Of a stretch of DNA of 64,000 nt, positions 32,951 to 45,184 are shown one piece after another. Made by a program: the position numbers and the translations under genes. Under the pieces are notes generated by a model. That model had not been told where the DNA came from. It was given only the letters and a program-made list of their open reading frames with translations, and ran no database searches. Every line of letters begins with the position of its first letter. Position 1 is the first letter of the stretch. This stretch comes from Diphasiastrum complanatum (taxonomy: Eukaryota > Streptophyta > Lycopodiopsida > Lycopodiales > Lycopodiaceae), in assembly GCA_029204225.1 (NCBI GenBank), contig CM055106.1:47748633-47812632 (forward strand), written 5' to 3'.

Positions 32951-35805
32951 TCAAGTTAACCTTACTAATGAGGATGAGTGTGAGGGTGTTGAGAGTGAAA
33001 GAGAGGATTCATTAATGATGTCTACTTTTTCTTCTTTTCCTTTTAAGAATGAAGAAGTCTGGTGGATAGATAGTGGGGCTAGTTCCCATATCTCTAGTTC
33101 TAGGAACTCCTTCACTAATCTCATGCCATATCTAGGTGCAAAAAGATCAATCTATACTGCTAATGATGTAGAGTGTAGAATTGAAGGAATAGGTAGTATT
33201 ACACTACATGCATCATCATCAAAATCTTTTTGCTTACATGATGTATTGTATGTACCCAAACTAACTAAGAATCTCATTAGTGTAGGACAGTTGTTTGATA
33301 GTGGATTGGATGTCAAGTTTCAAGTTGACAAGTGTATAATCTCAAGAGAAAATGAAGTTATTGCTAGAGGATCTAAAATTGGTAAGTTGTACAAACTAGA
33401 TTCTAGGGAGAGTGCTAACATTTCGAATATTGCTTATGAGACCAAGGTTCTTCAGGAGGATCTATGGCACAAGAGACTGGGAAGTCCCAATTTCAAAGCC
33501 ATGCAATCTATGGTCAAGGAAGGAAAAGCTGTTGGACTACCAAAGACACTGTCAAAGGAGCTTCTACCTTGTGAAAATTGTGTCTTGGCAAAATCACATA
33601 GAAGGTTTTTTCCTAGATCAAGCATCAAAACAAAGCAACCATTTGAATTAGTGCACTCTGATGTTCATTTCTCATCAACTAAGAGCAAAGGAGGAGCAAA
33701 TTGCTTTGTTTCCTTCGTAGATGATTATACAAGATATTCTTGGATCTATATGTTGTCTTCAAAAGCCATGGTCTATGATGTTTTTCTTACTTTCAAAGCT
33801 TATGTAGAAAAGCAATTTTCTTTCAAGTTGAAAGCTTTGAGAAGTGATATGGAGGAGAATACACTTCCAATAAGTTTAAAGACTTTTGTGAGAGAGAGGG
33901 CATTCAAAGAGAGTTTTCTTGTTCATATACTCCTTAGCAAAATGGAGTTTCTAAGAGAAAAAGTAGAACTTTGTGTAAATGTGCAAAAGCCATTAGGCTA
34001 GAAGCTTCTCTACCTAAAGAATTTTGGGGAGAGGCAGTTGCAGGTGCAAACTATCTCTGTAATAGGCTTCCTAATCTTGCAATAGGAGGAAAAACACCAT
34101 TTGAGATGTTGTATAAGAAAAAGCCTAAGGTAGGTTGTATGCTTTGTGCATGTGCCTCTAGAAACTAGGAAGAAGGAAGATCCTAGTGCAGTTAAAGGAA
34201 TTTTTGTAGGATATGCATCCACTAAAAAAGCATACAAAGTATATCTTCCTTCTACTGACAAGAATGTTGTTAGTAGAGATGTGATCTTCCATGAAGATCA
34301 GAAGGTTAACTTGGATGATGCAAAGATCAAGGAGTCTCATGCAAGATCAATCATCAATCTTGATGCTGCTCAAGAGGTGGTGAGGCCGAGGCTTGAGGAG
34401 GAGCAAATTCAAGCTACCACACCAAGAAGATCTACACGAGCAAGATTTGAGCCAAGGAGGCTCACATATGATGAAGAAGCAAGGCGAGTGGAAGACAAAA
34501 CTTCCTATCATAATCTTTTCATATCAGATGAAGAGCCTAAAGATGTCCAAGAAGCTCTTCAATCCAAGATGTGGGTTGAAGCAATGAGTTTGAAGCCTTG
34601 ATGTCAAACAACACATGGGAGCTTGTGGAGCCACCAAACAACATGCATGTGATTGGATGTAAGTGGGTTTTCATAATCAAGTATAATCATAATGGATCTA
34701 TCAATAAGTATAAAGCAAGACTTTGTGCCAAAGGCTACTCACAAATCAAAGGTCTTGACTATGAAGATACCTTTGCACCAGTTGCAAAGATGGTAACAAT
34801 CCGATTACTTATATCTCTTGCATATTTTCACAATTGGAGTATGTTCCAGCTTGATGTTTCTAATGCATTTCTCAATGGTTACCTTGAGGAGGAGATTTAC
34901 ATGGAGCAACCACCAGGTTTTGGAAAAGAAGGTGATGAATCAAAAGTTTGTCTTTTGTTCAAAAGTCTCTATGGACTGAAACAAGCACCAAGGTCTTGGT
35001 ATGCAAGACTCAACTCCTATCTCATATCACTCGAATTTTGTCTAAGTGAATATGACCCTTCTCTGTATTATAAGTTTGTAGATAACTTTGTAATTATTCT
35101 TCTCATCTATGTAGATGATATCATTCTTTGTGGAAATAATGAGAAGCTAGTTGAAGAAACTAAGCATGCACTTGGTACTGAGTTCAAGATGTAGGACTTA
35201 GGAGTTCTTCACTAAATTCTAGGCCTTGAAATAGATTTTTTAAAAGTCATGCATTTATAAGCCAAAGTAGATATGCACTTTCCATGCTCAAGAAATTTCA
35301 GATGGAAAATTGTAAAGGCATAGATACACCTATGGAGCACACTATAAAAGTTCCTATGAAAGATGATGAAAAATCCTTTGAGGACATCACTCTTTATAGG
35401 AGTCTTATTGGCTCACTTATTTGGTTAATAGTGACTAGGCCTGATTTAAGCTTTTGTGTTCATAAGCTAAGTCAACACATGCAGGATCCAAAGTTATATC
35501 ACTGGAAGTTGGCTAAAATAATCTTGAGGTATATATCTTCTACCTTAGACTATGAATTATTCTAAAAGGGAGAAGATCTGGCTTTGATTGCTTTTTCAGA
35601 TTCAGAGTTTGCAGGAGACAGGCTGGATAGAAAATTCACAAGTGCTTACACTATATTTCTTGGAGGGAACAAGTTGGTTTTTTGGCTATCAAAGAAACAG
35701 ATAACTATCTCCTTGTCATGCTGTGAAGCTGAGTACAAATCCTTACAACCACAACAAAGGAGATTTTATGGCCCAAAGGCTACTATTGAAGCTCATTGGT
35801 AACAT
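32950..35805 (+). pseudogene. copia pol copy 1 (protease, integrase, RT, RNase H)
   Basis: Protease WWIDSGASSHISSSRNSF with the DSG active site; pre-integrase DLWHKRLGSPNFKAMQSM; zinc-binding CENCVLAKSHRRFF; integrase SFVDDYTRYSWIYML and LKALRSDMEEN, where a missing base shifts the frame and the Glu region reads in another frame; a ~20 bp deletion near 34130; then PSAVKGIFVGYASTKKAYKV. RT from 34598: KWVFIIKYNHNGSINKYKAR, FQLDVSNAFLNGYLEEEIYM, SLYGLKQAPRSWYARLNSYL, LLIYVDDIILCGNNEKL with the YVDD site intact; stops at 35192-35194 and nearby. RNase H: FSDSEFAGDRLDRKFTSAYT, CCEAEYKSL, then a one-base loss; homology ends near 35805. Confidence 0.88.
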
Positions 35806-36169
35806 TCATCTTGATAATGTGTAAAGCCCTTTTGGCCCTCTTATCATACCTCATCAACAATATCCAAAGCATCATTCATCTCAAGAAGTGATTCCATCAC
35901 TTTCCATAACTAATAGGTAATTGAGGTAAGCCTATCATTGGCTTCCAACATGACTCCGCTTGATGTAGTCATGTAGCAATGACCCGATCTTCTTTTTCAA
36001 CATGTTTCAATGCACAAAGCACTCCTTTGATCAACAACAAATGTTTTCAAAAGAAATCACAAAGATTTGAAACTATCTCAAAAATTCTCTTCTAACACTT
36101 ATACCATTAGAGAAAATTATGCCTTGAAAGGGCCCTATAAAGATTGCCACGTAGGATGAAATTTTTTTG
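35806..36169. other. unassigned DNA between copia pol copies
   Basis: No clear coding content. It may be part of the minus-strand copia piece that follows, but I could not read a motif in it. Confidence 0.35.
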
Positions 36170-36703
36170 ACAATGTAAAATACTAGAATAAAATCTATTT
36201 TTGCCCGCAGTCATGTACACATAGTCTTCAATGGTTAGCTATTATGTGCATTGTGTAGACCACTGGACTGAAAGTGTCAGTGTAATCTATTCCGTAAACT
36301 TGCTCATATCCTTTAACCACTAAATGAGCATTCCATTTGGATATTGATTTATTTGGCTTAAAAATTTAGCTTGAAGATCCACTTAGTATCAATTGGTTTT
36401 ATACATGCAAGAGGATTAACAAGACTCTAGGTCGTGTTCTTCATTAAAGAATGGTACTCAACATCCATAGCAGCATTTCATTTGTCTGCATCAGACAATG
36501 ATAGTGCTTCTGCAATAGTGGCAGGCTCATCATGACTGATGAATGCCTGAGAAACCTCATGTTTAATTGTCCTAATTTTTGATGCCATACATGAGCATCA
36601 GAATTACTTGTAGAAGTAGTAAGTGCATATTCATGACTGAAGATATATAAATTTCTTTCTATGTGTGCAGAGAGGACTTCATTACAATTTTGATCCAAAA
36701 TGG
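36170..36703 (-). pseudogene. minus-strand copia fragment (pre-integrase joined to RT start)
   Basis: Minus strand: SDAHVWHQKLGQLNMRFLRH is a copia pre-integrase motif (36444-36698). Further along, in other frames, TKWIFKLNF and KWNAH(L/S)V-type sequence with IDYTDTFSPVV-like residues (about 36425-36235) are the start of a copia RT. The piece between them (integrase) is missing. It lies inside the composite copia in the opposite orientation, so it was probably inserted or captured. Confidence 0.6.
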
Positions 36704-38735
36704 ACTATCTTTGTAATAGGCTTCCTAATCTTGCAATAGGAGAAAAAACACCATTTGAGATGTTGTATAAGAAAAATCCTAAGGTAGATCATCTTAGGAT
36801 CTTTGGTTGTGTATGCTTTGTGCATGTACCTTTAGAGACTAGGAAGAAGGAAGATCCTAGTGTCGTTAAATGAATTTTTGTAGGATATGCATCTACTAAA
36901 AAAACATACAAAGTATATCTTCCCTCTACTGACAAGAATGTTGTTAGTAGAGATGTTATCTTCCATGAAGATCAGAAGTTTAACTTGGATGGTACACGGA
37001 TCAAGGAGTCTCATGCAAGATCTACAATCATCAATCTTGATGCTACTCAAGAAGTGGTGAGGCCGAGGCTTGAGGAGGAGCAACTTCAAGCACCACACCA
37101 AGAAGATCTACAAGAGAAAGATTTGGGCCAAGGAGGCTCACATATGATGCTAAAGGAAGGCAAGTGGAAGGTGAAACTTCCTATCATGCACTTTTCATAT
37201 CAGATGAAGAGCCTAAGGATGTCCAAGAAGCACTTCAATCTGAGAAGTGAGTTGAAGCAATGACCCAAGAGTTTGAAGCCTTGAGGTCAAACAACATGTG
37301 GGAGCTTGTGGAGCCACCAAACAACATGCATGTGGTTGGATGTAAGTGGGTTTTCAGAATCAAGTATAATCATGATGGATCTATCAACAAACATAAAGCA
37401 AGACTTTGTGCCAAAGGTTGACTATGAAGACACCTTTGCACAAGTTGCAAAAATGGTAACAATCAGAATACTCATATCTCTTACATGTTTTCACAATTGA
37501 AAAATGTTCCAACTTTATGTTTCTAATGCCTTTCTCAATGGTTATCTTGAGGAGGAGATTTATATGGAGCAGCCTCCTGGTTTTGTGAAAGAAGGTGAGG
37601 AATCAAAAGTTTGTCTTTTGTTCAAAAGTCTCTATGGACTGAAACAAGCACCAAGGTCTTGGTATGCAAGGCTCAACTCCTATCTCATATCACTCGGATT
37701 TTGTCTTAGTGAATATAACCCCTCTTTGTATATTAAGTGTGTAGATAACTTTGTAGTTATTCTTCTCATCTATGTTGATGATATCATTCTTTGTGGAAAT
37801 AATGAGAAGCTAGTTGAAGAAACTAAGCATGCACTTGGTAGTGAGTTTAAGATGCAGGACTTAGGAGTTCTTCACTATATTTTAGGCCTTGAAATAGATT
37901 TTTGGAAAGGTCAAGCCTTTATAAGTCAAAGTAGATATGCACTTTCCATGCTCAAGAAATTCCAAATGGAAAACTGTAAAGGCATAGATACACCTATGGA
38001 GCACATTGTAAAAGTTTCTATGAAAGATGATGAAAAATCCTTTGTGGACATCACTCTTTATAGGAGTCTTATTGGCTCACTTATATGGTTAACAGTGACT
38101 AGACCTGATCTAAGATTTGTGTGCATAAGCTAAGTCAACACATGCAGGATCCAAAGTTATATCATTGGAAGTTGGCTAGAGGAATCTTGAGGTATATATC
38201 TTCTACCTTGGATTATGAATTATTTTACAAAGGAGAAGATCTGACTTTAATTGCTTTTTCAAATTCAAATTTTGCAAGAGACAGGTTGGATAGAAAATCC
38301 ACAAGTGCTTACATGATTTTTCTAGGAGGAAATCTAGTTTCTTGGCTATCAAAGAAACAAGCAACTATATCCTTATCATCCTATGAAGCTGAGTACAAAT
38401 CTCTTACAACCATAACAAAGGAGGTTTTATGGATTAAAAGGCTACTTTTGGAGCTAAAGTGTTATGCAGATGAAGATCTTCCAATTATTAAGAATGACAA
38501 CATTTTAGCTCAAGCTCTTGCAAATAGCCCAGTTTTCCATGCAAGGAGCAAACACATTGAAGTAGCTCATCATTTTGTAAGAGAAAAAGTCATTGGGAGA
38601 GAGATCTCACTGGAGCATATTGATTCTACAAATTGTGTTGCAGATCTTCTCACCAAGTTACTACTTAAGAATGTCTTTATAAATATGAGGTCTAATCTTG
38701 GCCCAATTTCGAAGTCTATGTTGATAGGAACATAA
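36704..38735 (+). pseudogene. copia pol copy 2 (integrase end, RT, RNase H)
   Basis: Nearly the same sequence as 34050-35800 but extending to the RNase H end. A stop after PSVVK near 36870 and a short loss at about 37418 (missing the GYSQIKGL segment) break the RT start. From 37504 to 38133 RT is open: MFQLYVSNAFLNGYLEEEIY, SLYGLKQAPRSWYARLNSYL, LLIYVDDIILCGNNEKL, MEHIVKVSMKDDEKSF. A one-base loss at about 38112 shifts the frame into 38121-38735: KLSQHMQDPKLYHWKLARGI, STSAYMIFLGGNLVSWLSKK, SSYEAEYKSLTTITKEVLWI, HARSKHIEVAHHFVREKVIG. It ends directly before the 3' LTR. Confidence 0.88.
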
Positions 38736-38745
38736 ATTTCAAGGA

Positions 38746-39275
38746 TAAAGATTATTAAAATATTATCTTTCTATCTCGAGTTTGGGGCCATGTCCATGGT
38801 TATTTCCACTATATTTCATGTTGTACATAAAAGGTATGTGAATTGGACACATAACCTTCTAGTATAGGTCGGATTTGAGTTAGGTAGATTCAATTTTGAT
38901 GACATGCAGAAGTTTAGATAGCATGCAATGTCATACTGTATGCATCCAAGCCACATGCAATCAGTGCATGCAACATGCAAAGTGGTTTCTATGATCTACA
39001 CATGTCTAGCAATTTTATGAGTTGACATGCAGGACATGCAACATCCATGCATGTAGTTACACATGTGGATCTCTAGTAGGTGAATTAGTTCAGTTAAGTG
39101 GACTTTCCATGCAACTCCACTATAGGAATTTGAGTCTCTCTCATGTATGGAAAGCTTGCCATGTTTTGACATATTATGAATAATGAGATTTTGGTAATTT
39201 GCACTCATTCTGTCTCTACCTGAGCTCTCTATCATTGATTTTCTCTCTCTACCCGAGAGTAGGTTGTTTATCCCA
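38746..39275 (+). repeat. 3' LTR of composite copia
   Basis: A 530 bp copy matching the 5' LTR, starting TAAAGATT (first G changed) and ending ATCCCA, followed by TACTG. The purine-rich sequence upstream (CAAGGA) is a weak polypurine tract. Confidence 0.85.
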
Positions 39276-39289
39276 TACTGAGCACTTAG

Positions 39290-40387
39290 TGTTCACGGAT
39301 TTCTTGAATCTGTGAACACGGTTTGCTTCTTCTTATACTTCTGTAGTTACAGTTCTTTATGGTACTTCTTCTTATTAGAACAGTTACAAGCAGAAGCGTT
39401 ACTCAGTTTTCAGCATGTATTTCCCAGTCTATCAATGGGAGACATGGTTTCGATACTCAGCTACATGCATAACCAGCCATGTAACCATCTATAGCTCAAG
39501 AAGATCAACGTTTTAGAACAGGGAGCAATCTTACCATTATCTACTAAATCCAAAACAATCAAAGAACAAGATTAACTACTGGAACAAGAAACAAGATTCA
39601 AGAAACAAGAAACAAGATTCCTAGTAGCATTTTAATAATCTAAGAATCAAGAAACACTCATTACTTGATGCTTAGATTACTCAAGAACAATCAAGAACTA
39701 GGTTGCAAGGGAGTATGCAAGATCTATACCACAAACCAGCCTATCTAGTTTACTTGAATGCTGATTACTACCTCATTTCACAAACAAGAACTGAATCCTA
39801 ATCCACAACTAAGCAAGAAACAAGAAACAAGAACCTAGTTAATCCACAATGCAAAAGGAATCAAGCATGCTCATAGAAATTTCACTCAAGAACATTGCCA
39901 TGAACAAGGAGCTTAGCTATCATCAAGAAGTCGTGGAGGATCCTCTTATTAGCTCAAGAGAACTTGACAATACATTCAAAAAGCTCCCTCACAAGAGAGG
40001 GGGGGCCCTAAATAAGCAAGAAGGCTGACCATGTAGAGCCCAAGTGGCAATTCCACCAAATTAGAAATTACATGTGGAATTTGACCTTCCACTAAAGGTC
40101 ACCATCAAAAGGTGGCTCACTCTTACTAATTTAAGGGGGGTCTACATTTATTTACAATGCCTAGGAAATATTACTAGCTCCTACATGGTCATTTATTCTT
40201 TGGGATACACCATGTAGGCTCACATAGATAACTCACTGTCTTCCTAGCTAGTAATTCCTCGGCTCTCATGCTCGGCTCTCAGCTTCTTCTGCTCTCCTCC
40301 TTCTAAGACCTCCTCCGTCATGGGTGAGAGATAACTTGTGTCTTTAGCTTGGCTCGGCATCTGAAGATTCTTTACAATCTGCTAACA
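39290..40387 (-). repeat. 3' LTR of gypsy B2
   Basis: A 1098 bp match to the B1 LTRs, with the same ends (TGTTCAC and CTAACA on the plus strand). It contains small indels and a G-run at 40009-40015. Confidence 0.85.
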
Positions 40388-40544
40388 TTATCCACCCCTA
40401 ATCTGTTGTAGGACCCACTACAACACTGGTGATGTCTTCCGCTTGGCACTTGGAAAAGTGTGAATCTTTGTTCGCTTCCGTAAAACCAGGTGTTTATTAT
40501 CCGCAAAATTTATTCGTCAAAATTGGAGGTCTCTCAATTGGCCG

Positions 40545-43400
40545 CTACATACCAGCCCTCTTGAGCACTTCTTGTGAATCCTGCTCGTCTCGTCGTCGTG
40601 CCGTCTGCATTCGCTCGCTCATCTTTCGACCCAAGGCTTCAAAAACTTGGAAGCGGAGCTTACTTTTGAGATTGAGGGGCCCCAGATATTCTCTTATCTT
40701 TTCTAGAAAGCCCATTTTCTGCCAGTCTTCCACCATGGTCACATAGCGTGACGACATGAAGGCCGCTCTGTAGTATAGCTTGGCCATCATTTCATGGTCT
40801 TCTTCTGACTGGAGGGCAACATTTGGGTTGATTTCAATGGACTCCAGGCCTCGATCCCAGTGACAATTTTGTTGCATCAGAAAGGCCATGGATCTGCAAT
40901 ACTCAGCACTTTTCTGCATGCAAAGATCGGCACTTGATTTTATTTATTCCCAAAGTCAAGTAGCTATAGTCTCAGATCATTCAAGGAGGTTCTCTCTAAA
41001 ATTCCCGGAATGACTGGCCAGTTTACTAACTCTACTCGGGGCTTTTCCACCGGCCATGGGTTTCTGCATTTGAGTGGCATGTAGAAAGAATCCACTCGCT
41101 TCCATGTCGGTGCCTTCAAATACTCTTGAAGCCGCATGCTATCTTTCAGGACTTTAGTCTGCCATTCTAGCTGCGGTTGTAGCGTGGCAATGATCTCGGC
41201 CCTGGTGGAGTATTGGCTTTGATCAATGTCTTCTTTGCCTCTCTTCAAGTTGGGAGGGTATTTCCTCTCAAATTTCTTTGACTCCCTTGTGTCGTCCAGT
41301 TTGCCTTTGGGCCTAGTAGGGGAAGTTGTTGGGATGGCCTTTGCTAGATAATCATCTAGGGCCTTGGTGCCCGTATCTTTCTCTTTAGTTCGCTCGCTCA
41401 TCGATGGCTCAGCTGCATCCGTGTCTGGCCTGGGCAAGAACCTTCTCATTTCTGGTTGGTTTGCCAAGAAGTCATCATCACCCCCCATGTCGGTGTTAAT
41501 TTCTGGAAGGTCGGGGATGGAATGATCTGGGGAGAGGGGTGCGGGGGTGATACTTTTAGGAGGAGGCGGGATCAACAAGTTATACGCAACATCGAGGGAG
41601 TGGAGTTGTTGGAAGAACTCGTCCTGTTGGGATTTGTAAGTGTCAGCTAGACCTTTTGATGGGCCCATTATTTTGCTAGGAGGTGATGAAGAGAGAGGAG
41701 ATGGAAGAATTGGGTAAGTTGGAATGAATGTTTCAGAAAAATTAAATGCAGAGTAGAAGGGTTAAAGGTGGGAGGGGGTCAAAGAAAAATCATGGAAGCA
41801 GCACCGGCTCTCTGGCCACTCGATTCCGAGCTACCGTCTGAAGGGTGGGTTTGTCCACCTTGATTTTCTGCACCGTCATTCTCATCATCATCCCGCGGCT
41901 TCGTTGATTGAGCGCCTACTTGGGCCTTGCACGTCGTGTCCCATACCGCGGCTTCGTTGATTGAGCGCCTACTTGGGCCTTGCACGTCGTGTCCCATAAT
42001 TGGCTCACCTTGTCCAAGACTTGTTGTAGGCCCTTCGTGGTGTCTTCTAGTTGCTTATGGGACTCAAGGATGATCTTCTCTTGCTTGGCCACAATGTTTT
42101 CAAAATTGTGCTTTTCAGCTTCCCGTTCCTAGATTAGCCTTACATATTTTTCCATCCGGATGGTTGAGGCCTGTGGGCCTGGAATTGAATGTCCTCGGGC
42201 TTGGCTAGAGGTGCGACGACTGTCATTGCACTCGATGATCCGTATCGTACTTGGTCGATTTGGACCACATTTGGTGCTTCAGTTGTTGCTGGACCTCTTC
42301 CAGAGTGGACTTCTGCCTGGCCATCACGGATTTGGTTTCCACGGTTTCTTTCTCTTTCTCTTTGACCAGCTTTTGATATTGCACAATCTCTTGGTCTTGA
42401 TGCTGGACTCTGCTCTCGTGCAATTGGTGCTGGCTCACCAACCAATGCATGTGGTAGCTTGTTTTGGATAGGCCAATCATCAAGCGCTTGGCTGCTTTAG
42501 TGAGCTTTTCAGGGTTACTGAGGGTTGGGTACTGATCTGGAGTGTGAGATGGTGAGGCTAAACCAAAAAATAAACGTGGTGTTAGAGCTGAAGATGGAGG
42601 TGGAGGTGGAGGGAGTGAAGGGATGATGTTAGTGACTGCTGTTGTGGTGGTGGTTAGTGGAGGGGTTTGACTTCTTCCTGGCTGCGTCCCCTTTTTTGGC
42701 TCGTCGTCGCTTATTTCCATCAGGTCCTCAACATCAAAATATTGTGACGTGTCTAGTGTGTGGACTTGCTTGGCCTGTGGTTGCTGAGCCGCTATAATAC
42801 CCCCCCAAAAATTTGTGCCAGTGGTGATGTCGGTGGCGTTGGCATAGTAATCAGTGTGGGTGGGGTGGTGGCTTCATCTACTTGACCTATGGCTTGAGTT
42901 ACTGCCGTATCAGGTGGTTGTGTAGATGTAGTTGCTCCATCACCCCCGCCGATGACATGTGAGGGTGACGAGTGTTGTTGTGATGCTGTGGATGAGCTGC
43001 CAGCATCTAAGGTGGAACCATCTGAAATTGATCCCACCGGTGATGTGCTCTTAGCTTGAACTTCTCTTGCCTCCGTTGTTGCCGTGTGCCCTGCAACTAA
43101 GCCTTTGAGGTATCTGCCTGTTGAGCTCCAGAAGTTGCAGCTGTTTGTGGATCCTATGGTGGGCTTCTTGGCTTCTACACCAGAGGGAGGATACTGGTGT
43201 TGACTCGTTTAGTCTAGGATCTCGATGGTGAAGTGTTCCTTATACGCTTGGACTTCTTGTGTTCAATGGAAATTTTCCATGCCTTGTCCACAAGCTACAG
43301 TTGTTGTTGAAGCTTTGGCCCATTCTGTACTTGGTGAAGAGTGATATTTGTCATCAAATATCCCAATACTGTGATGGGCTGCTTGTTGTTAATGCACTCA
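40545..43400 (-). pseudogene. gypsy B2 additional ORF (aORF), N-terminus deleted
   Basis: Collinear with the B1 aORF from the point TLHQVQNGPKLQQ onward. Blocks: SLDAGSSSTASQQHSSPSHV (low complexity), MEISDDEPKKGTQPGRSQTP, PSHTPDQYPTLSNPEKLTKA, coiled coil (RVQHQDQEIVQYQKLVKEKE), TKALDDYLAKAIPTTSPTRP, EYLKAPTWKRVDSFYMPLKC, RNPWPVEKPRVELVNWPVIP and a C-terminal helical part (MMAKLYYRAAFMSSRYVTMV, WQKMGFLEKIREYLGPLNLK) ending at a stop at 40545-40547. The hydrophobic start seen in B1 is missing because the aORF is joined to RT near 43405. A direct duplication of about 50 bp occurs at 41895-41995. Confidence 0.7.
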
Positions 43401-43404
43401 TGAT

Positions 43405-43838
43405 GTCGTCCTTTGATATTATATGCCCGAGGACAACCCCATGGGTGATCCATATTTGGCATTTATCAGGGTTTAGTGTGATGTCAAACCTACGACAGTG
43501 AATGAAGATTTTCTCTAGGGTGTCAAGGTGCGTAGCTGCTGAAGAATGTACACCTAGATCGTCAAGATAAATCTCCACAATCCGATGTGACAGATCTTGA
43601 AAGGCCAGTTGCATGACCCGTTGGAAAGTTGAGGGGGCGTTCCATAAGCCAAAAGGCATAATGTTATAAGCGTAAACCCCATTCTCTATGGCAAATGCTA
43701 TTTTATGTTTATCTTCAGGGGCTATTTGAACAAGAAAATAACCGCTGAATCCATCCAAGAAGCTGAAAGGTTCAGCTCCTGCCATTTCCTCTCCAGGCTT
43801 AGCATTGTCTTCTAGAGGAATCTGATGTACTACTATTT
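43405..43838 (-). pseudogene. gypsy B2 reverse transcriptase palm, fused to aORF
   Basis: Minus strand: PFSFLDGFSGYFLVQIAPED, KHKIAFAIENGVYAYNIMPF, GLWNAPSTFQRVMQLAFQDL, then RIVEIYLDDLGVHSSAATHL with YLDD intact, and WITHGVVLGHIISKD. The fingers region is missing: IPLEDNAKPGEE runs straight into MAGAEPF. After HIISKDDIMS the sequence turns into aORF (ALTTSSPSQYW in the RT frame), so thumb, RNase H and integrase are lost. Confidence 0.85.
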
Positions 43839-45184
43839 CAGGTGGGATTCCTTGTATAATTCAATGCAAATACATTCCTGTACTTGAGGAGTAATGTTTC
43901 TAGGTCAGAAAGTTGGGTTGATGACAAATGTGCACCAACATGAACCATTCGATCTATCTCCTCGTCAGGATCTTTAAGGTTTAATGGAGTTGTTTTAGCA
44001 GGTCCTTTAAAGGAGTCGGAACTTGGTGTAGGTTCCCGATGTGGCTGTGGTAACTGGATAACAACGTCATCTAGTGTAAAATCTTTGAACTTCTGTGGAA
44101 GATCAAAATGTGGGCCCACAAAATTTTCTAGGACTTTGGGAATCATCTGAGTTGATTCACTACCGGACGTGGAAGTTTGGTCTGATTGTTTGATTTCTGT
44201 CTCCTTAGACAAGGGCTTTATCGGCTGTTTAAGCTTCGCATGCATCTGTTTTTGACGCTCGGTTAATTGTGTATCAATGATTTTATTTTTTTGTAATTGA
44301 GGCTTTTGTGGTTTTTGAGTGGGCGGTGTTGTTACCTCACTTATTATATCGTCATTGAGTGTATCCCAGACTTCGTTTGGATACACATCCCATGTATAAA
44401 CTTTGGATTTGGGCCTGTATGCTTGTGTGTTAGGTATTTTGGACGTCAGTTGGACATGAGCCAACGGTCCTGGAGTCTTGATCTCCTTAGGAATTGATTT
44501 TGGTGGATGAGGTTGGACGTCTAGATAGAGGAGTACACATTAGAGGAGTTTTGAGCTCCAAAAACACCCTTTAAGAATTCGTGCAAGATGTATTTTATAT
44601 TATTAAAATATTATAACACTAATACTTTTGACTTGCCATAACTTTTTAATCATAGCTCAAAATATGTCATCTAAAATATCATTGGAAAGCCCTTCTTGAG
44701 CGCTTTCCAATGCACCAAACTTCACTAAATTTGGACTTACCATTAAAAAGTTATGCCATTTTTAGTGTGGAATCAAAATGTGGACTCAAAAAGTTACGTC
44801 ACTTAGATTTCAAATTTGAGTGTTTTGATTGGTCCATGTGTAAGAAAAAATTGAGAAAAAATATCAAAAGAATCTTTAGAAAGGGTCTTTTTTGGATTTA
44901 GAACTCCTCTAATGTGTTCATCCGTCATGTCTACGTCATCTATGGAAAGAATACCTTCTTCCGAAATATGGGCGGTAGGGATGCTAGGTTCTCCTGGGCA
45001 CCAAGCTATAGGAATCGGGTCAATCATCATAAGTGGGATGATGGGTGTATCAATGTCTGTAGAAGATGGGATAATATCCACATCTTCTGCAGCGGTTTCG
45101 ATACGACATCGATTGGAATCCACACAGTCCACAGTGGCTAGTGCATGACTCCAATTGATTATGTCCGTGGATCGTGTATAGTGG
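43838..45184 (-). pseudogene. gypsy B2 pol linker between protease and RT
   Basis: Minus-strand coding, interrupted by a MITE at 44543-44909. Upstream part: HYTRSTDIINWSHALATVDC, AWCPGEPSIPTAHISEEGIL, DDVDMTDEHI. Downstream part: GPLAHVQLTSKIPNTQAYRP, EVWDTLNDDIISEVTTPPTQ, NFVGPHFDLPQKFKDFTLDD, RMVHVGAHLSSTQLSDLETL, YRNVFAL. This is the variable connector of gypsy pol leading into RT. It ends in a frameshift near 43870. Confidence 0.7.
44543..44909. mobile_element. 367 bp foldback MITE, copy 1
   Basis: Ends GAGGAGTTTTGAGCTCCAAA and, inverted, GAGGAGTTCTAAATCCAAAA; a near-identical element of the same length lies at 59433-59799. TA flanks both ends. Inside are further inverted pairs (CATAACTTTTTAAT / ATTAAAAAGTTATG and CATTGGAAAGC / GCTTTCCAATG), so most of the element can fold on itself. 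No coding capacity. It interrupts the B2 pol linker. Confidence 0.85.

Larger units (their letters stand above)
32471..39280 (+). mobile_element. composite Ty1/copia element with perfect TACTG duplication
   Basis: The outer ends are TGAAGATT (32476) and ATCCCA (39275), and TACTG lies directly outside each (32471-32475, 39276-39280). Inside are a truncated 5' LTR, one pol copy (32950-35805), 900 bp of other DNA including a minus-strand copia piece, a second partial pol copy of the same family in the same orientation (36704-38735), and a full 3' LTR. Gag and the primer site are missing because the 5' LTR is joined to the protease region near 32950. One target duplication around two pol copies implies rearrangement after insertion. 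Confidence 0.85.
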
